From Pseudobutyrivibrio sp. (lineage in GTDB: Bacteria > Bacillota_A > Clostridia > Lachnospirales > Lachnospiraceae): a stretch of 13,614 bases of DNA. A program made the position numbers and the translations under genes. Positions 7,951 through 13,614 of this stretch are shown here, piece by piece (position 1 is the first letter of the stretch; every line of letters begins with the position of its first letter). Below the pieces are notes generated by a model, which was given only the letters and a program-made list of their open reading frames with translations, was not told where the DNA came from and did no database searches. The stretch covers positions 1 to 13,614 of the forward strand of contig JAILNO010000066.1 of the NCBI GenBank assembly GCA_024691465.1. The letters are read 5' to 3'.

Positions 7951-8051
7951 TTTATACTCCTAAATCACGTGAATTGTTAATCAGTATTCTAACTTATTTC
8001 TCTGACTAATGATAGAAATAATAGTGTAGATATTGTTAAACTTAAACCCTG

Positions 8052-8414
8052 TTACTTCCCCATAGCAAGTTTTTTACCGCTAATTATTCCAAGAATACAG
8101 AATAAACAGCTAAGAACTATATATAGTGAACCAATTGTATATTGTCTATTATCAATCAGATTAAAAGCTTCCAAGGAAAATGTGGAGAAAGTGGTGAATC
8201 CCCCACATACTCCAGTCTTCCAGAATAATATAGTCTTATCTGATATACCTTCCTTACTGCTAGCTATACCAACTACAAATCCTATTAATATGGCTCCTAA
8301 TATATTAGTTACAAATGTCAGAAATGGAAAATCTGCCTTGATAGGAATAAGGCTAATTGCATATCTTCCCATGGCACCTACAGCTCCACCTAATGCTACA
8401 AATAAAAAATCCAT
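8052..8414 (-). CDS. crcB: Fluoride channel/exporter FluC (CrcB)
   Basis: A 120-residue, four-TM fluoride channel that works as an antiparallel dimer and lowers cytoplasmic fluoride. Signatures are GGAVGAMGRY (9-18), the TNxxG segment with Asn38, and the hallmark GGFTTFSTFS (71-80), which holds the central Na+ site and pore phenylalanines. Length is normal. I set the start at ATG 8414 because AAGGA (8421-8425) lies 6 bp upstream; a TTG at 8429 would add five residues and swallow the ribosome site. The gene begins 15 bp after the His-tailed DMT transporter stop, so it is co-transcribed with it. Only one FluC is present, implying a homodimer. No fluoride riboswitch is seen in front of the run. 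Confidence 0.94.
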   Translation of the reverse strand: MDFLFVALGGAVGAMGRYAISLIPIKADFPFLTFVTNILGAILIGFVVGIASSKEGISDKTILFWKTGVCGGFTTFSTFSLEAFNLIDNRQYTIGSLYIVLSCLFCILGIISGKKLAMGK

Positions 8415-8420
8415 ATAGTA

Positions 8421-8425
8421 TCCTT
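8421..8425 (-). promoter_or_regulatory. Ribosome binding site that sets the crcB start
   Basis: On the minus strand AAGGA ends 6 bp before ATG 8414. Using the upstream TTG (8429) would put this site inside the gene, so ATG 8414 is preferred. Confidence 0.7.
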
Positions 8426-8429
8426 TCAA

Positions 8430-9473
8430 TTAAACTCCACTATGATGTAGTTCTTTTTCTAATTCTTCAATACTATGAGTATGACTATGATTATCTTCAG
8501 ACAATAAATGCTTATGACTGTGATCATGTTGTACTATATGAGTATGAACATTTCCATCATGCATGTGGGTAAAAACATGTATATGTACATGATAGTGCTT
8601 ATGAATCAATGAATCATATACTATTAATATAGTTCCAAGTATCATTATAAATAATGCTACTATAAATGCTATTGATAACTTTTCATGCAGAAAAATTGTC
8701 GACAATGCCACTCCAACAAATGGGGCGATTGCATAGTAAGCGCTGGTTCTTGATGCTCCTAATTCTTTCTGTGCACGTATGTAAGTAAAAATACTTAAAC
8801 CATATGCTATATACCCTAGAACCATGCTGATTAAAATATACTTCACCTGTGGCAGAGATTCCCTTAGCAATATCGCAACTATAAACGAACCCATTCCTGA
8901 ACATAGTCCCTTGATGGTCACAATTTGATATGTACTTCTATCGGCGATTCTTCTAGTACAATTGTTTTCTAATCCCCAGCAAATTGTTGCTCCAAGTACA
9001 AACACTGAACCTATTGAGAAACTAAAACTCTCAGTTCCCTCAAAAGATAAAATGGAGCTTGATAATATTACAAGTAAAATTGCACACCAAAGTCTATTAG
9101 ATACTCGTTCTTTAAATAATAGAAAAGCAATTAAGGTAGTAGCAACAATCTCAAAATTTCCTAGTAAGGATGCATTGCTTGCTGTTCCTAATTTAACGCC
9201 TATCATAAGAAGAATTGGTGCAAGTATATCTAACAATATCATTAGCACCGTATAAACTTCGTCTCCTTTTTTCAGGCGTACCTCGCTAGCCTCCTTCGGA
9301 TAATATAATAAATACATGAGGCCTACGCCAATTCCAGCTCCTAAGTATAAAAATGAAGCTAAAAATGTAGGCGGAACTTCATCAAGTAATAATTTAGAGC
9401 AAGGTACATTAAGTGCATAAAAGATTGCTGCCGCATATGCATATATAATTCCTATCACCCTATTATCTTTCAT
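8430..9473 (-). CDS. DMT-family (two EamA repeats) transporter with histidine-rich C-terminal tail
   Basis: A 347-residue inner-membrane transporter. Residues about 6-288 form two EamA repeats with ten hydrophobic segments; the first ends with GTASNASLLGNFEIVATTLI and FLLFKERVSN, the second with ELGASRTSAYYAIAPFVGV and IFLHEKLS. These are classic DMT motifs. The last 57 residues (291-347) are cytoplasmic or external and contain 18 histidines in alternating H-x-H patterns (HKHYHVHIHVFTHMH, VQHDHSHKH, DNHSHTH), closing with a short charged helix. Such tails bind Ni, Zn, Co or Cu in other transporters; that it senses or buffers a metal is inference. ATG at 9473 has GGGGA 8-9 bp upstream, 15 bp after the preceding stop. 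The substrate is unknown. Confidence 0.92.
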   Translation of the reverse strand: MKDNRVIGIIYAYAAAIFYALNVPCSKLLLDEVPPTFLASFLYLGAGIGVGLMYLLYYPKEASEVRLKKGDEVYTVLMILLDILAPILLMIGVKLGTASNASLLGNFEIVATTLIAFLLFKERVSNRLWCAILLVILSSSILSFEGTESFSFSIGSVFVLGATICWGLENNCTRRIADRSTYQIVTIKGLCSGMGSFIVAILLRESLPQVKYILISMVLGYIAYGLSIFTYIRAQKELGASRTSAYYAIAPFVGVALSTIFLHEKLSIAFIVALFIMILGTILIVYDSLIHKHYHVHIHVFTHMHDGNVHTHIVQHDHSHKHLLSEDNHSHTHSIEELEKELHHSGV

Positions 9474-9488
9474 ATAGTGTCCCCACAG

Positions 9489-9986
9489 TTAAAATAAAGT
9501 ACATACAAAGGCAATTACTATAGCAATTACAGTGTAACAAACAAATTGAATAATATGAGACTTCTTATTGAATCCAAACAAACTAGGATTTAGCACGTCC
9601 CTAGTCTCTGGATAATAATGCGGAAAAAAATTAAGACCTTTATTACACAATAATATCCAATCAAAAAAAACAATATCATAGACTTTTATTAATAGAACCA
9701 TTATAAAGAATCTAATAAAAAATTGTAAAAAGGTATATTCTAATCTAATTCCATTAATAGCCCCTATAATAAACGGTGCAATCATAAGTATCATAGCAAC
9801 AACAGCTATAATCCATCCCAATATATGAGCTCCTTTAAATCGTTCTTCCCTTGGTTGAATTACATCTACAACCTCTTTAGGTGCAGAGGAAAATAACCTC
9901 TTATCTTGAATTAAAGCCACCCCAGCAAATAATAATAGAAATAGACCAACCATCATCGTCAATGAAAGTATAATTGTTAATAACAT
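9489..9986 (-). CDS. Unrecognised four-TM membrane protein
   Basis: A 165-residue protein I cannot place in a family. It has a hydrophobic N-terminus (about 3-26), a cytoplasm-like charged stretch (27-53: IQDKRLFSSAPKE, PREERF), a TM at 54-77, a long hydrophobic span at 84-112 (LQFFIRFFIMVLLIKVYDIVFFDW), an aromatic soluble loop (CNKGLNFFPHYYPETRDV, about 113-131) and a last TM (about 145-165) ending at the C-terminus. The ATG at 9986 has a strong AGGGGGA upstream and a promoter at 10024-10052. It heads the run with the His-tailed DMT transporter and crcB. The 15-bp gap to the next gene suggests a shared role, but nothing in the sequence says which. Confidence 0.85.
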   Translation of the reverse strand: MLLTIILSLTMMVGLFLLLFAGVALIQDKRLFSSAPKEVVDVIQPREERFKGAHILGWIIAVVAMILMIAPFIIGAINGIRLEYTFLQFFIRFFIMVLLIKVYDIVFFDWILLCNKGLNFFPHYYPETRDVLNPSLFGFNKKSHIIQFVCYTVIAIVIAFVCTLF

Positions 9987-10023
9987 GTCTTCTTCCCCCT
10001 ATGACATTTTTAAATTCGTGGTC

Positions 10024-10052
10024 AGTATACTTCTTTTATAATTGATTAGCAA
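10024..10052 (-). promoter_or_regulatory. Promoter of the 9986-8052 run
   Basis: On the minus strand TTGCTA (10047-10052), a 17-bp spacer and TATACT (10024-10029) make a good sigma-A promoter. It lies just past the terminator of the preceding unit, and gives a leader of about 30 nt, too short for a fluoride riboswitch. Confidence 0.65.
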
Positions 10053-10064
10053 TAACTAACTCCA

Positions 10065-10098
10065 TAAAAAAGGGCAAAGCATCGTAGCTTTGCCCTTT
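10065..10098 (-). terminator. Rho-independent terminator of the merR-ybjQ unit
   Basis: A perfect 12-bp stem, AAAGGGCAAAGC (10069-10080) and GCTTTGCCCTTT (10087-10098), has a 6-nt loop. Read on the minus strand it runs straight into six T residues. It begins 3 bp after the ybjQ-like stop codon. Confidence 0.95.
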
Positions 10099-10101
10099 GA
10101 A

Positions 10102-10413
10102 TTATATGAACTTTACTGCTGTTCCAAATGCAAGCACCTCAGCTGCACCTTGCATTACCGATGATGATGAATATCTGACACCAACTATTGCATCAGCTCC
10201 CAGCTGCTCAGCTTCATCAACCATTCTTTTAGTGGCAATCTGCCTTGCTTCTGTTAGCATTTCTGTGTATCCTTCAATCTCACCACCTACTAAAGTCTTC
10301 ATGCCCGCCATGAAATCTTTACCGAAGTTCTTAGATTGAACTATAGTGCCCTTTACTATTCCTAACACCTCAAAGTTCTGTCCTGGAATTATTTCAATAC
10401 TTACTAGCTTCAT
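10102..10413 (-). CDS. YbjQ/UPF0145 family protein
   Basis: A 103-residue cytoplasmic protein covering a whole YbjQ_1 domain: GQNFEVLGIVKGTIVQSKNFG (11-31), GGEIEGYTEML (43-53), the helix EARQIATKRMVDEAEQLGADAIVG (55-78) and VRYSSSSVMQGAAEVLAFGTAV. These proteins form pentamers. They are sometimes labelled heavy-metal binding, but evidence for this is thin, and no Cys or His cluster is seen here. The ATG at 10413 lies inside the end of the merR-like gene (20-bp overlap) with a strong GGAGGAG site, so the two are translationally coupled and under the same MerR-type promoter. A perfect terminator follows. The pairing suggests the protein responds to whatever the regulator senses. Confidence 0.93.
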   Translation of the reverse strand: MKLVSIEIIPGQNFEVLGIVKGTIVQSKNFGKDFMAGMKTLVGGEIEGYTEMLTEARQIATKRMVDEAEQLGADAIVGVRYSSSSVMQGAAEVLAFGTAVKFI

Positions 10414-11038
10414 TTATTTCTCCTCCATCTATTTCATGTAATCTTTGTTTTAATGCTAATAGCACTCCAACTATCATAGCAGCGAATATAACTATAAATA
10501 TAAATGCTAATCCAATTGGCGTCTCTGGGTCATTAATTTCGGCCCAACACATAAATGCAATCATACTAATAAAGAATATTATAGTAACACCTGCTGCAAT
10601 AATTGGAGCTCTTTTAGTCTTCTTTACATCAGTCTTTTTGACGTCCATAAATCTAACGCCTCCTTTCTCCAGCTTTGACATATCCTCCAGATAAGAGTCT
10701 GCTTTAAGTGTCTTGAATTCTACATCTTCATCTATCATCTCTCTACACATCTCTTTCATAATATCTAACTCTTTCTGTCGACGTGTAAAATTAGAAATAT
10801 GTCTATCAAGACAATCGGCCATAGAAACCTCTCCGCATTCAAGTCTTCTAATCTCCTCCAATGGAACATCAAGTCTTCGAAGTAATTTAATCTTATTAAG
10901 AAGATCTACATCCTTAAGTGAATACTCTCGATATCCATTGTCTCTGTTTCTATCAGGACTAATCAGTCCTTGTTCTTCGTAGAAACGAATATTCTTTTTT
11001 GTAATTCCAACTAACTCTTCTACCTGGTTGATTTTCAT
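10394..11038 (-). CDS. MerR-family regulator with C-terminal membrane anchor
   Basis: A 214-residue protein. Residues 1-70 are a winged helix-turn-helix of MerR type (VEELVGITKKNIRFYEEQGL, then NGYREYSLKDVDLLNKI and LRRLDVPLEEIRRL). A dimerisation coiled coil (about 75-105) is followed by a linker with a tandem DVKKT DVKKT repeat (132-141). Two strong hydrophobic segments (about 145-166 and 174-196) end the protein, a hairpin anchor with both ends cytoplasmic. The usual soluble effector domain is absent, so the signal may come from the membrane. Cys68, Cys76, Cys98 and Cys164 do not match the metal-binding pattern of CueR or MerR. ATG at 11038 has AAGGAG just upstream. Its own promoter carries a MerR-type operator, indicating autoregulation. 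Confidence 0.93.
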   Translation of the reverse strand: MKINQVEELVGITKKNIRFYEEQGLISPDRNRDNGYREYSLKDVDLLNKIKLLRRLDVPLEEIRRLECGEVSMADCLDRHISNFTRRQKELDIMKEMCREMIDEDVEFKTLKADSYLEDMSKLEKGGVRFMDVKKTDVKKTKRAPIIAAGVTIIFFISMIAFMCWAEINDPETPIGLAFIFIVIFAAMIVGVLLALKQRLHEIDGGEINEASKY

Positions 11039-11105
11039 GCTGTCTCCTTAGCTATAGAATCTATTCCTTCCTTTTTAATTTAGACATGGCCCTGTCGTTA
11101 GCTTA

Positions 11106-11136
11106 AATATAAAGGTTCCACATGGTGGAAGGTCAA
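11106..11136 (-). promoter_or_regulatory. MerR-type promoter with 19-bp spacer and central operator
   Basis: On the minus strand TTGACC (11131-11136) and TATATT (11106-11111) are separated by 19 bp, the overlong spacing that MerR regulators correct by untwisting DNA. The spacer holds a perfect inverted repeat TTCCAC-CAT-GTGGAA (11116-11130). The start of the merR-like gene is about 68 bp downstream. A competing -10 (TTTATA at 17 bp) matches consensus less well. Confidence 0.85.
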
Positions 11137-11159
11137 TACTTTTTCTGATTTTTTTTAAA

Positions 11160-11471
11160 TTAAATCATTATTCTAATTAAAACCATATAAATAACAGTTC
11201 CAAACAGAATACTAATAACTGCATTTCTTTTCCATGCTTGCATCCCGACTACAGATAAACCCGCAATCAATTCTGGCATTCCATGAGGACTATTAATTAA
11301 AGATACATCTTTCAAACAGTAAATAACAAGCAGACCTATAATCGCCTGAGGTAACACCTTTCCCAAATAAGTTATATATTTAGGTGTATTCTTTCCAAAT
11401 AAAATAAATGGAAGAAATCTAAGTAATATAGTTGTAATTGCCATTGTGGCAACTAATATTGCAGAATACAT
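11160..11471 (-). CDS. azlD: AzlD, small subunit of branched-chain amino acid exporter
   Basis: A 103-residue membrane protein with about four hydrophobic segments. Family marks are the first helix AILVATMAITTILLRFLPFILF with RxLPF, then KYITYLGKVLPQAIIGLLVIYC and the C-terminal WKRNAVISILFGTVIYM. AzlD pairs with AzlC to export branched-chain amino acids or analogues across the cytoplasmic membrane. ATG at 11471 follows the azlC stop after 1 bp, with GAGG inside the azlC end, so translation is coupled. No terminator hairpin is visible after its stop before the MerR-type promoter, so some read-through is possible. Confidence 0.92.
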   Translation of the reverse strand: MYSAILVATMAITTILLRFLPFILFGKNTPKYITYLGKVLPQAIIGLLVIYCLKDVSLINSPHGMPELIAGLSVVGMQAWKRNAVISILFGTVIYMVLIRIMI

Positions 11472-11472
11472 T

Positions 11473-12150
11473 TTAAGCCTCTTTCTTAAAAATAGTTAAC
11501 ACAAGTGTTATTAACAGCATTGCCGGAATCAAGAATCTGTCTGGTCCAAGCAATAATAAAGATATAGACGTGCATATAATTCCTGTAATAGCCGGGAAAT
11601 GATTCTTTGATGTCATCCATTGTTCCGTAAATGAAGCTATAAATAATGCTGTCATTGAAAATTCAATTCCTGCAGTCGAAAAAGGGATGACTCCTCCTAA
11701 TATGCTTCCTACTATACTTCCTGTCACCCAATAACATTGGTTAAACAAAGAAACTAAAAATCTATATTTATTTATATCAGTTTCGTTTACACTCTCATCC
11801 TCGCATAATAAGGAATAAGTCTCATCAGTTAAAGCGAAGATCAAATAAGGTTTATATAGTCCAGAATCCTTATATTTGTCTATCATAGAAATGCTGTAGA
11901 ACAAGTGTCTAGCATTTACAGTAAAGGTCGTTATAATCGTAGCTATAATGGAAGCCCCTCCTGACAGTAAACTAATTCCTACATACTGCATAGATCCTGC
12001 ATATATAAGGGCACTCATTGCAAATGCCCATAGGACACCGTACCCAGCATTTCTCAACAATATGCCGAATCCTGTTCCTAGTACTAAATATCCTGCCATT
12101 ACAGGCATTGATTTATAAAAAGCTTTACGAATAATAAATCTATTTGTCAC
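11473..12150 (-). CDS. azlC: AzlC, large subunit of branched-chain amino acid exporter (GTG start)
   Basis: A 225-residue polytopic protein of the AzlC/YgaZ family: SMPVMAGYLVLGTGFGIL (14-31), ALIYAGSMQYVGISLL (47-62), the conserved NARHLFYSISMIDK (79-92), ALTDETYSL (106-114) and a C-terminal hydrophobic pair. It forms an exporter with AzlD. Translation should start at GTG 12150, with AGAGGA 4 bp upstream; an ATG farther up (12175) meets a stop after four codons, so no longer form exists. A promoter lies at 12203-12231. The true substrate in this organism (valine, isoleucine, leucine or a related compound) cannot be read from sequence. Confidence 0.93.
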   Translation of the reverse strand: MTNRFIIRKAFYKSMPVMAGYLVLGTGFGILLRNAGYGVLWAFAMSALIYAGSMQYVGISLLSGGASIIATIITTFTVNARHLFYSISMIDKYKDSGLYKPYLIFALTDETYSLLCEDESVNETDINKYRFLVSLFNQCYWVTGSIVGSILGGVIPFSTAGIEFSMTALFIASFTEQWMTSKNHFPAITGIICTSISLLLLGPDRFLIPAMLLITLVLTIFKKEA

Positions 12151-12202
12151 TTTATCCTCTTCTCACTGATATACCATATTTCACTTCTTATATTTCTGAT
12201 AA

Positions 12203-12231
12203 AGTATACTTGTTTTGCCACACATTTACAA
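12203..12231 (-). promoter_or_regulatory. Promoter of azlCD
   Basis: On the minus strand TTGTAA (12226-12231), a 17-bp spacer and TATACT (12203-12208) form a good sigma-A promoter about 55 bp before the azlC start, directly after the carB terminator. Confidence 0.65.
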
Positions 12232-12236
12232 TAATG

Positions 12237-12265
12237 AAAAAGAGCCGGATAAAATCCGACTCTCT
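12237..12265 (-). terminator. Rho-independent terminator of carB
   Basis: AGAGCCGGAT (12241-12250), loop AAA, ATCCGACTCT (12254-12263): a 10-bp stem with one C-A mismatch. Read on the minus strand it is followed by TTTTTC. It lies about 27 bp after the carB stop. Confidence 0.88.
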
Positions 12266-12291
12266 TATCTTATTAAAGTCCATTTGACTTG

Positions 12292-13614
12292 TTATATCTT
12301 TGCAACATCTACAAGTGTGTACTCTGTAGTAGCTGACTCTAGTGAAGTTGCTAATGCAACTGCAGTATCCATAGCAGTTATACAATTAATACCTGTCTCA
12401 ATGGCATTTCTTCTAATAAGGAATCCATCACGGGTCTTGTCTCCATGTCCCTGAGTAGGTGTATCTATAACAAGATCAATCTTGTGTCCTAAGATAAGAT
12501 CCATTACATTAGGAGATTCCTGAGTAATCTTGTTAACTCTAAGTGCATCTACTCCACCATCCTGTAAGTACTTAGCTGTAGAGCGTGTAGCGTATATCTT
12601 GTATCCTAACTTCTCAAATCTCTTAGCGACCTCAAGAGCTTCTGGCTTATCAGCATCCTTAACAGTAATAATCATCTGCTTATGCTTTGGAAGTACTACT
12701 CCAGCTCCAAGGAATGCCTTATATAATGCCTCTTCGAATGTCTTAGCAATACCTAAACACTCGCCAGTTGACTTCATCTCAGGTCCAAGGCTAATCTCGG
12801 CTCCTCGTAACTTTTCAAATGAGAATACTGGCATCTTAATTGCAATATGATCTGCCTCTGGCTGAAGTCCTGGCTTATATCCCATATCTGTAATCTTATG
12901 ACCGAGGATTGCCTTTGCAGCTAAGTCTACAATTGGAATTCCTGTCACCTTACTAATGTATGGAACTGTACGTGAGCTACGAGGATTAACCTCGATTACG
13001 TATACCTCTCCATCCATTGCAATGAACTGGATGTTAATCATTCCAAGTACATGAAGCGCTTTAGCAAGTCGCTCTGTATAATCTACTATCTTATCCTTAA
13101 TATCCTGAGTGATTGTATGAGCAGGATATACTGAGATACTATCACCTGAGTGGATACCTGTACGCTCAATATGTTCCATGATACCAGGGATGAGGATATT
13201 CTCACCATCACAGATTGCATCTACCTCAATCTCCTTACCCTGTAGATACTTATCTACCAGGATTGGGTGATCCTGTGCAATCTGGTTGATGATATTCATG
13301 AATTTCTCAATCTCATCATCATTGAAAGCAATCTGCATACCCTGTCCACCAAGTACGTATGAAGGACGCACAAGTACAGGATAGCCTAGGCGGTTAGCTA
13401 CCTCCTTAGCCTCCTCAGCTGTGAATACTGTACCACCTGCTGCACGTGGAATCTGTGTCTGCTCTAATATCTCATCGAAGAGCTCTCTATCCTCTGCTGC
13501 ATCTACATCCTCAGCCTTGGTTCCAAGGATAGGCACACCAATCTTCATAAGGTGCTCAGTAAGCTTGATTGCTGTCTGACCACCGAACTGAACGATAGCA
13601 CCATCTGGCTTCTC
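12292..13614 (-). CDS. carB: Carbamoyl-phosphate synthase large subunit, C-terminal part (N-terminus outside window)
   Basis: 440 residues of CarB, roughly the last 40% of the usual 1,060-1,070; the frame is open to the window edge with KPDGAIVQFGGQT at its start. CarB makes carbamoyl phosphate from ammonia (from CarA), bicarbonate and 2 ATP, for pyrimidines and arginine. Present are the second ATP-grasp half (RPSYVLGGQGM near 13360, VDKYLQGKEIEVDAICDG, GIHSGDSISVYPAHT, and the metal/ATP motif EVNPRSSRTVPY near 12980) and the C-terminal MGS-like allosteric domain (MIITVKDADKPEAL to the end, with LVIDTPTQGHGDKTRDGFLI). The MGS domain usually binds UMP, IMP or ornithine. A methionine at 13548 is internal, not the start. 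The gene ends at a terminator, so it closes its operon. Confidence 0.97.
   Translation of the reverse strand, partial: EKPDGAIVQFGGQTAIKLTEHLMKIGVPILGTKAEDVDAAEDRELFDEILEQTQIPRAAGGTVFTAEEAKEVANRLGYPVLVRPSYVLGGQGMQIAFNDDEIEKFMNIINQIAQDHPILVDKYLQGKEIEVDAICDGENILIPGIMEHIERTGIHSGDSISVYPAHTITQDIKDKIVDYTERLAKALHVLGMINIQFIAMDGEVYVIEVNPRSSRTVPYISKVTGIPIVDLAAKAILGHKITDMGYKPGLQPEADHIAIKMPVFSFEKLRGAEISLGPEMKSTGECLGIAKTFEEALYKAFLGAGVVLPKHKQMIITVKDADKPEALEVAKRFEKLGYKIYATRSTAKYLQDGGVDALRVNKITQESPNVMDLILGHKIDLVIDTPTQGHGDKTRDGFLIRRNAIETGINCITAMDTAVALATSLESATTEYTLVDVAKI

Noticed and set aside
7965..7972. TCACGTGA palindrome as an operator
   Set aside because: Only 8 bp, single copy, no known link; could be chance.
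9987..10023. Fluoride riboswitch ahead of the crcB run
   Set aside because: The leader after the predicted promoter is only about 30 nt and shows no such fold.
11058..11087. Short upstream frame (MSKLKRKE) in the merR-like leader as a leader peptide
   Set aside because: Eight codons with a badly spaced ribosome site; too short to tell from chance.
12530..12850. 106-residue plus-strand open frame opposite carB
   Set aside because: Antisense shadow of conserved CarB sequence.

Overview
The window looks like ordinary chromosome from a low-GC Firmicute, most likely a gut or rumen clostridium of the Lachnospiraceae type. This rests on strong AGGAGG-type ribosome binding sites, AT-rich intergenic DNA, TTGnnn-17-TATAnT promoters, a Clostridia-like CarB and MCP, and a DUF3990 gene. 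It is inference from sequence style, not a database match. No rRNA, tRNA, CRISPR array, insertion sequence, integrase or phage gene was seen. No gene-free stretch exceeds about 170 bp. All genes but one lie on the minus strand, so the window reads from right (13614) to left (1).

Layout from the right. (a) 12292-13614 is the C-terminal part of carB (pyrimidine/arginine synthesis), cut by the window edge and closed by a terminator at 12237-12265. (b) 11160-12150 is azlC-azlD, a branched-chain amino acid exporter pair, behind a clear promoter at 12203-12231. (c) 10102-11038 is a membrane-anchored MerR-type regulator whose gene overlaps a YbjQ/UPF0145 gene. Its promoter has the 19-bp spacer and central inverted repeat diagnostic of MerR control, and the unit ends at a perfect terminator (10065-10098). 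(d) 8052-9986 is an unrecognised 4-TM protein, a DMT transporter with an 18-histidine tail, and the fluoride channel crcB/fluC, behind a promoter at 10024-10052. (e) 6022-7950 is a tight four-gene run: a small Cys-containing protein, a DUF3990 (ADP-ribosyltransferase-like) protein, a YczE-like membrane protein and a half-size EamA transporter.

(f) 5143-5997 is the only plus-strand gene, an aldo/keto reductase whose stop codon sits in the loop of its own 3' hairpin. (g) 3044-4976, divergent from it, is a four-gene run: a Dabb-domain protein, a cinnamoyl-esterase-like alpha/beta hydrolase, a histidine phosphatase, then (1718-3046) a MATE efflux transporter. (h) 1-1622 is a single-Cache methyl-accepting chemotaxis protein, lacking only its C-terminal end because the window stops.

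The most interesting items are the self-regulating, membrane-tethered MerR/YbjQ module, the small-protein/DUF3990 pair in antitoxin-toxin-like order, and the histidine-tailed DMT transporter grouped with a fluoride channel and an unknown membrane protein. Nothing here is a clear large defence or biosynthetic system.
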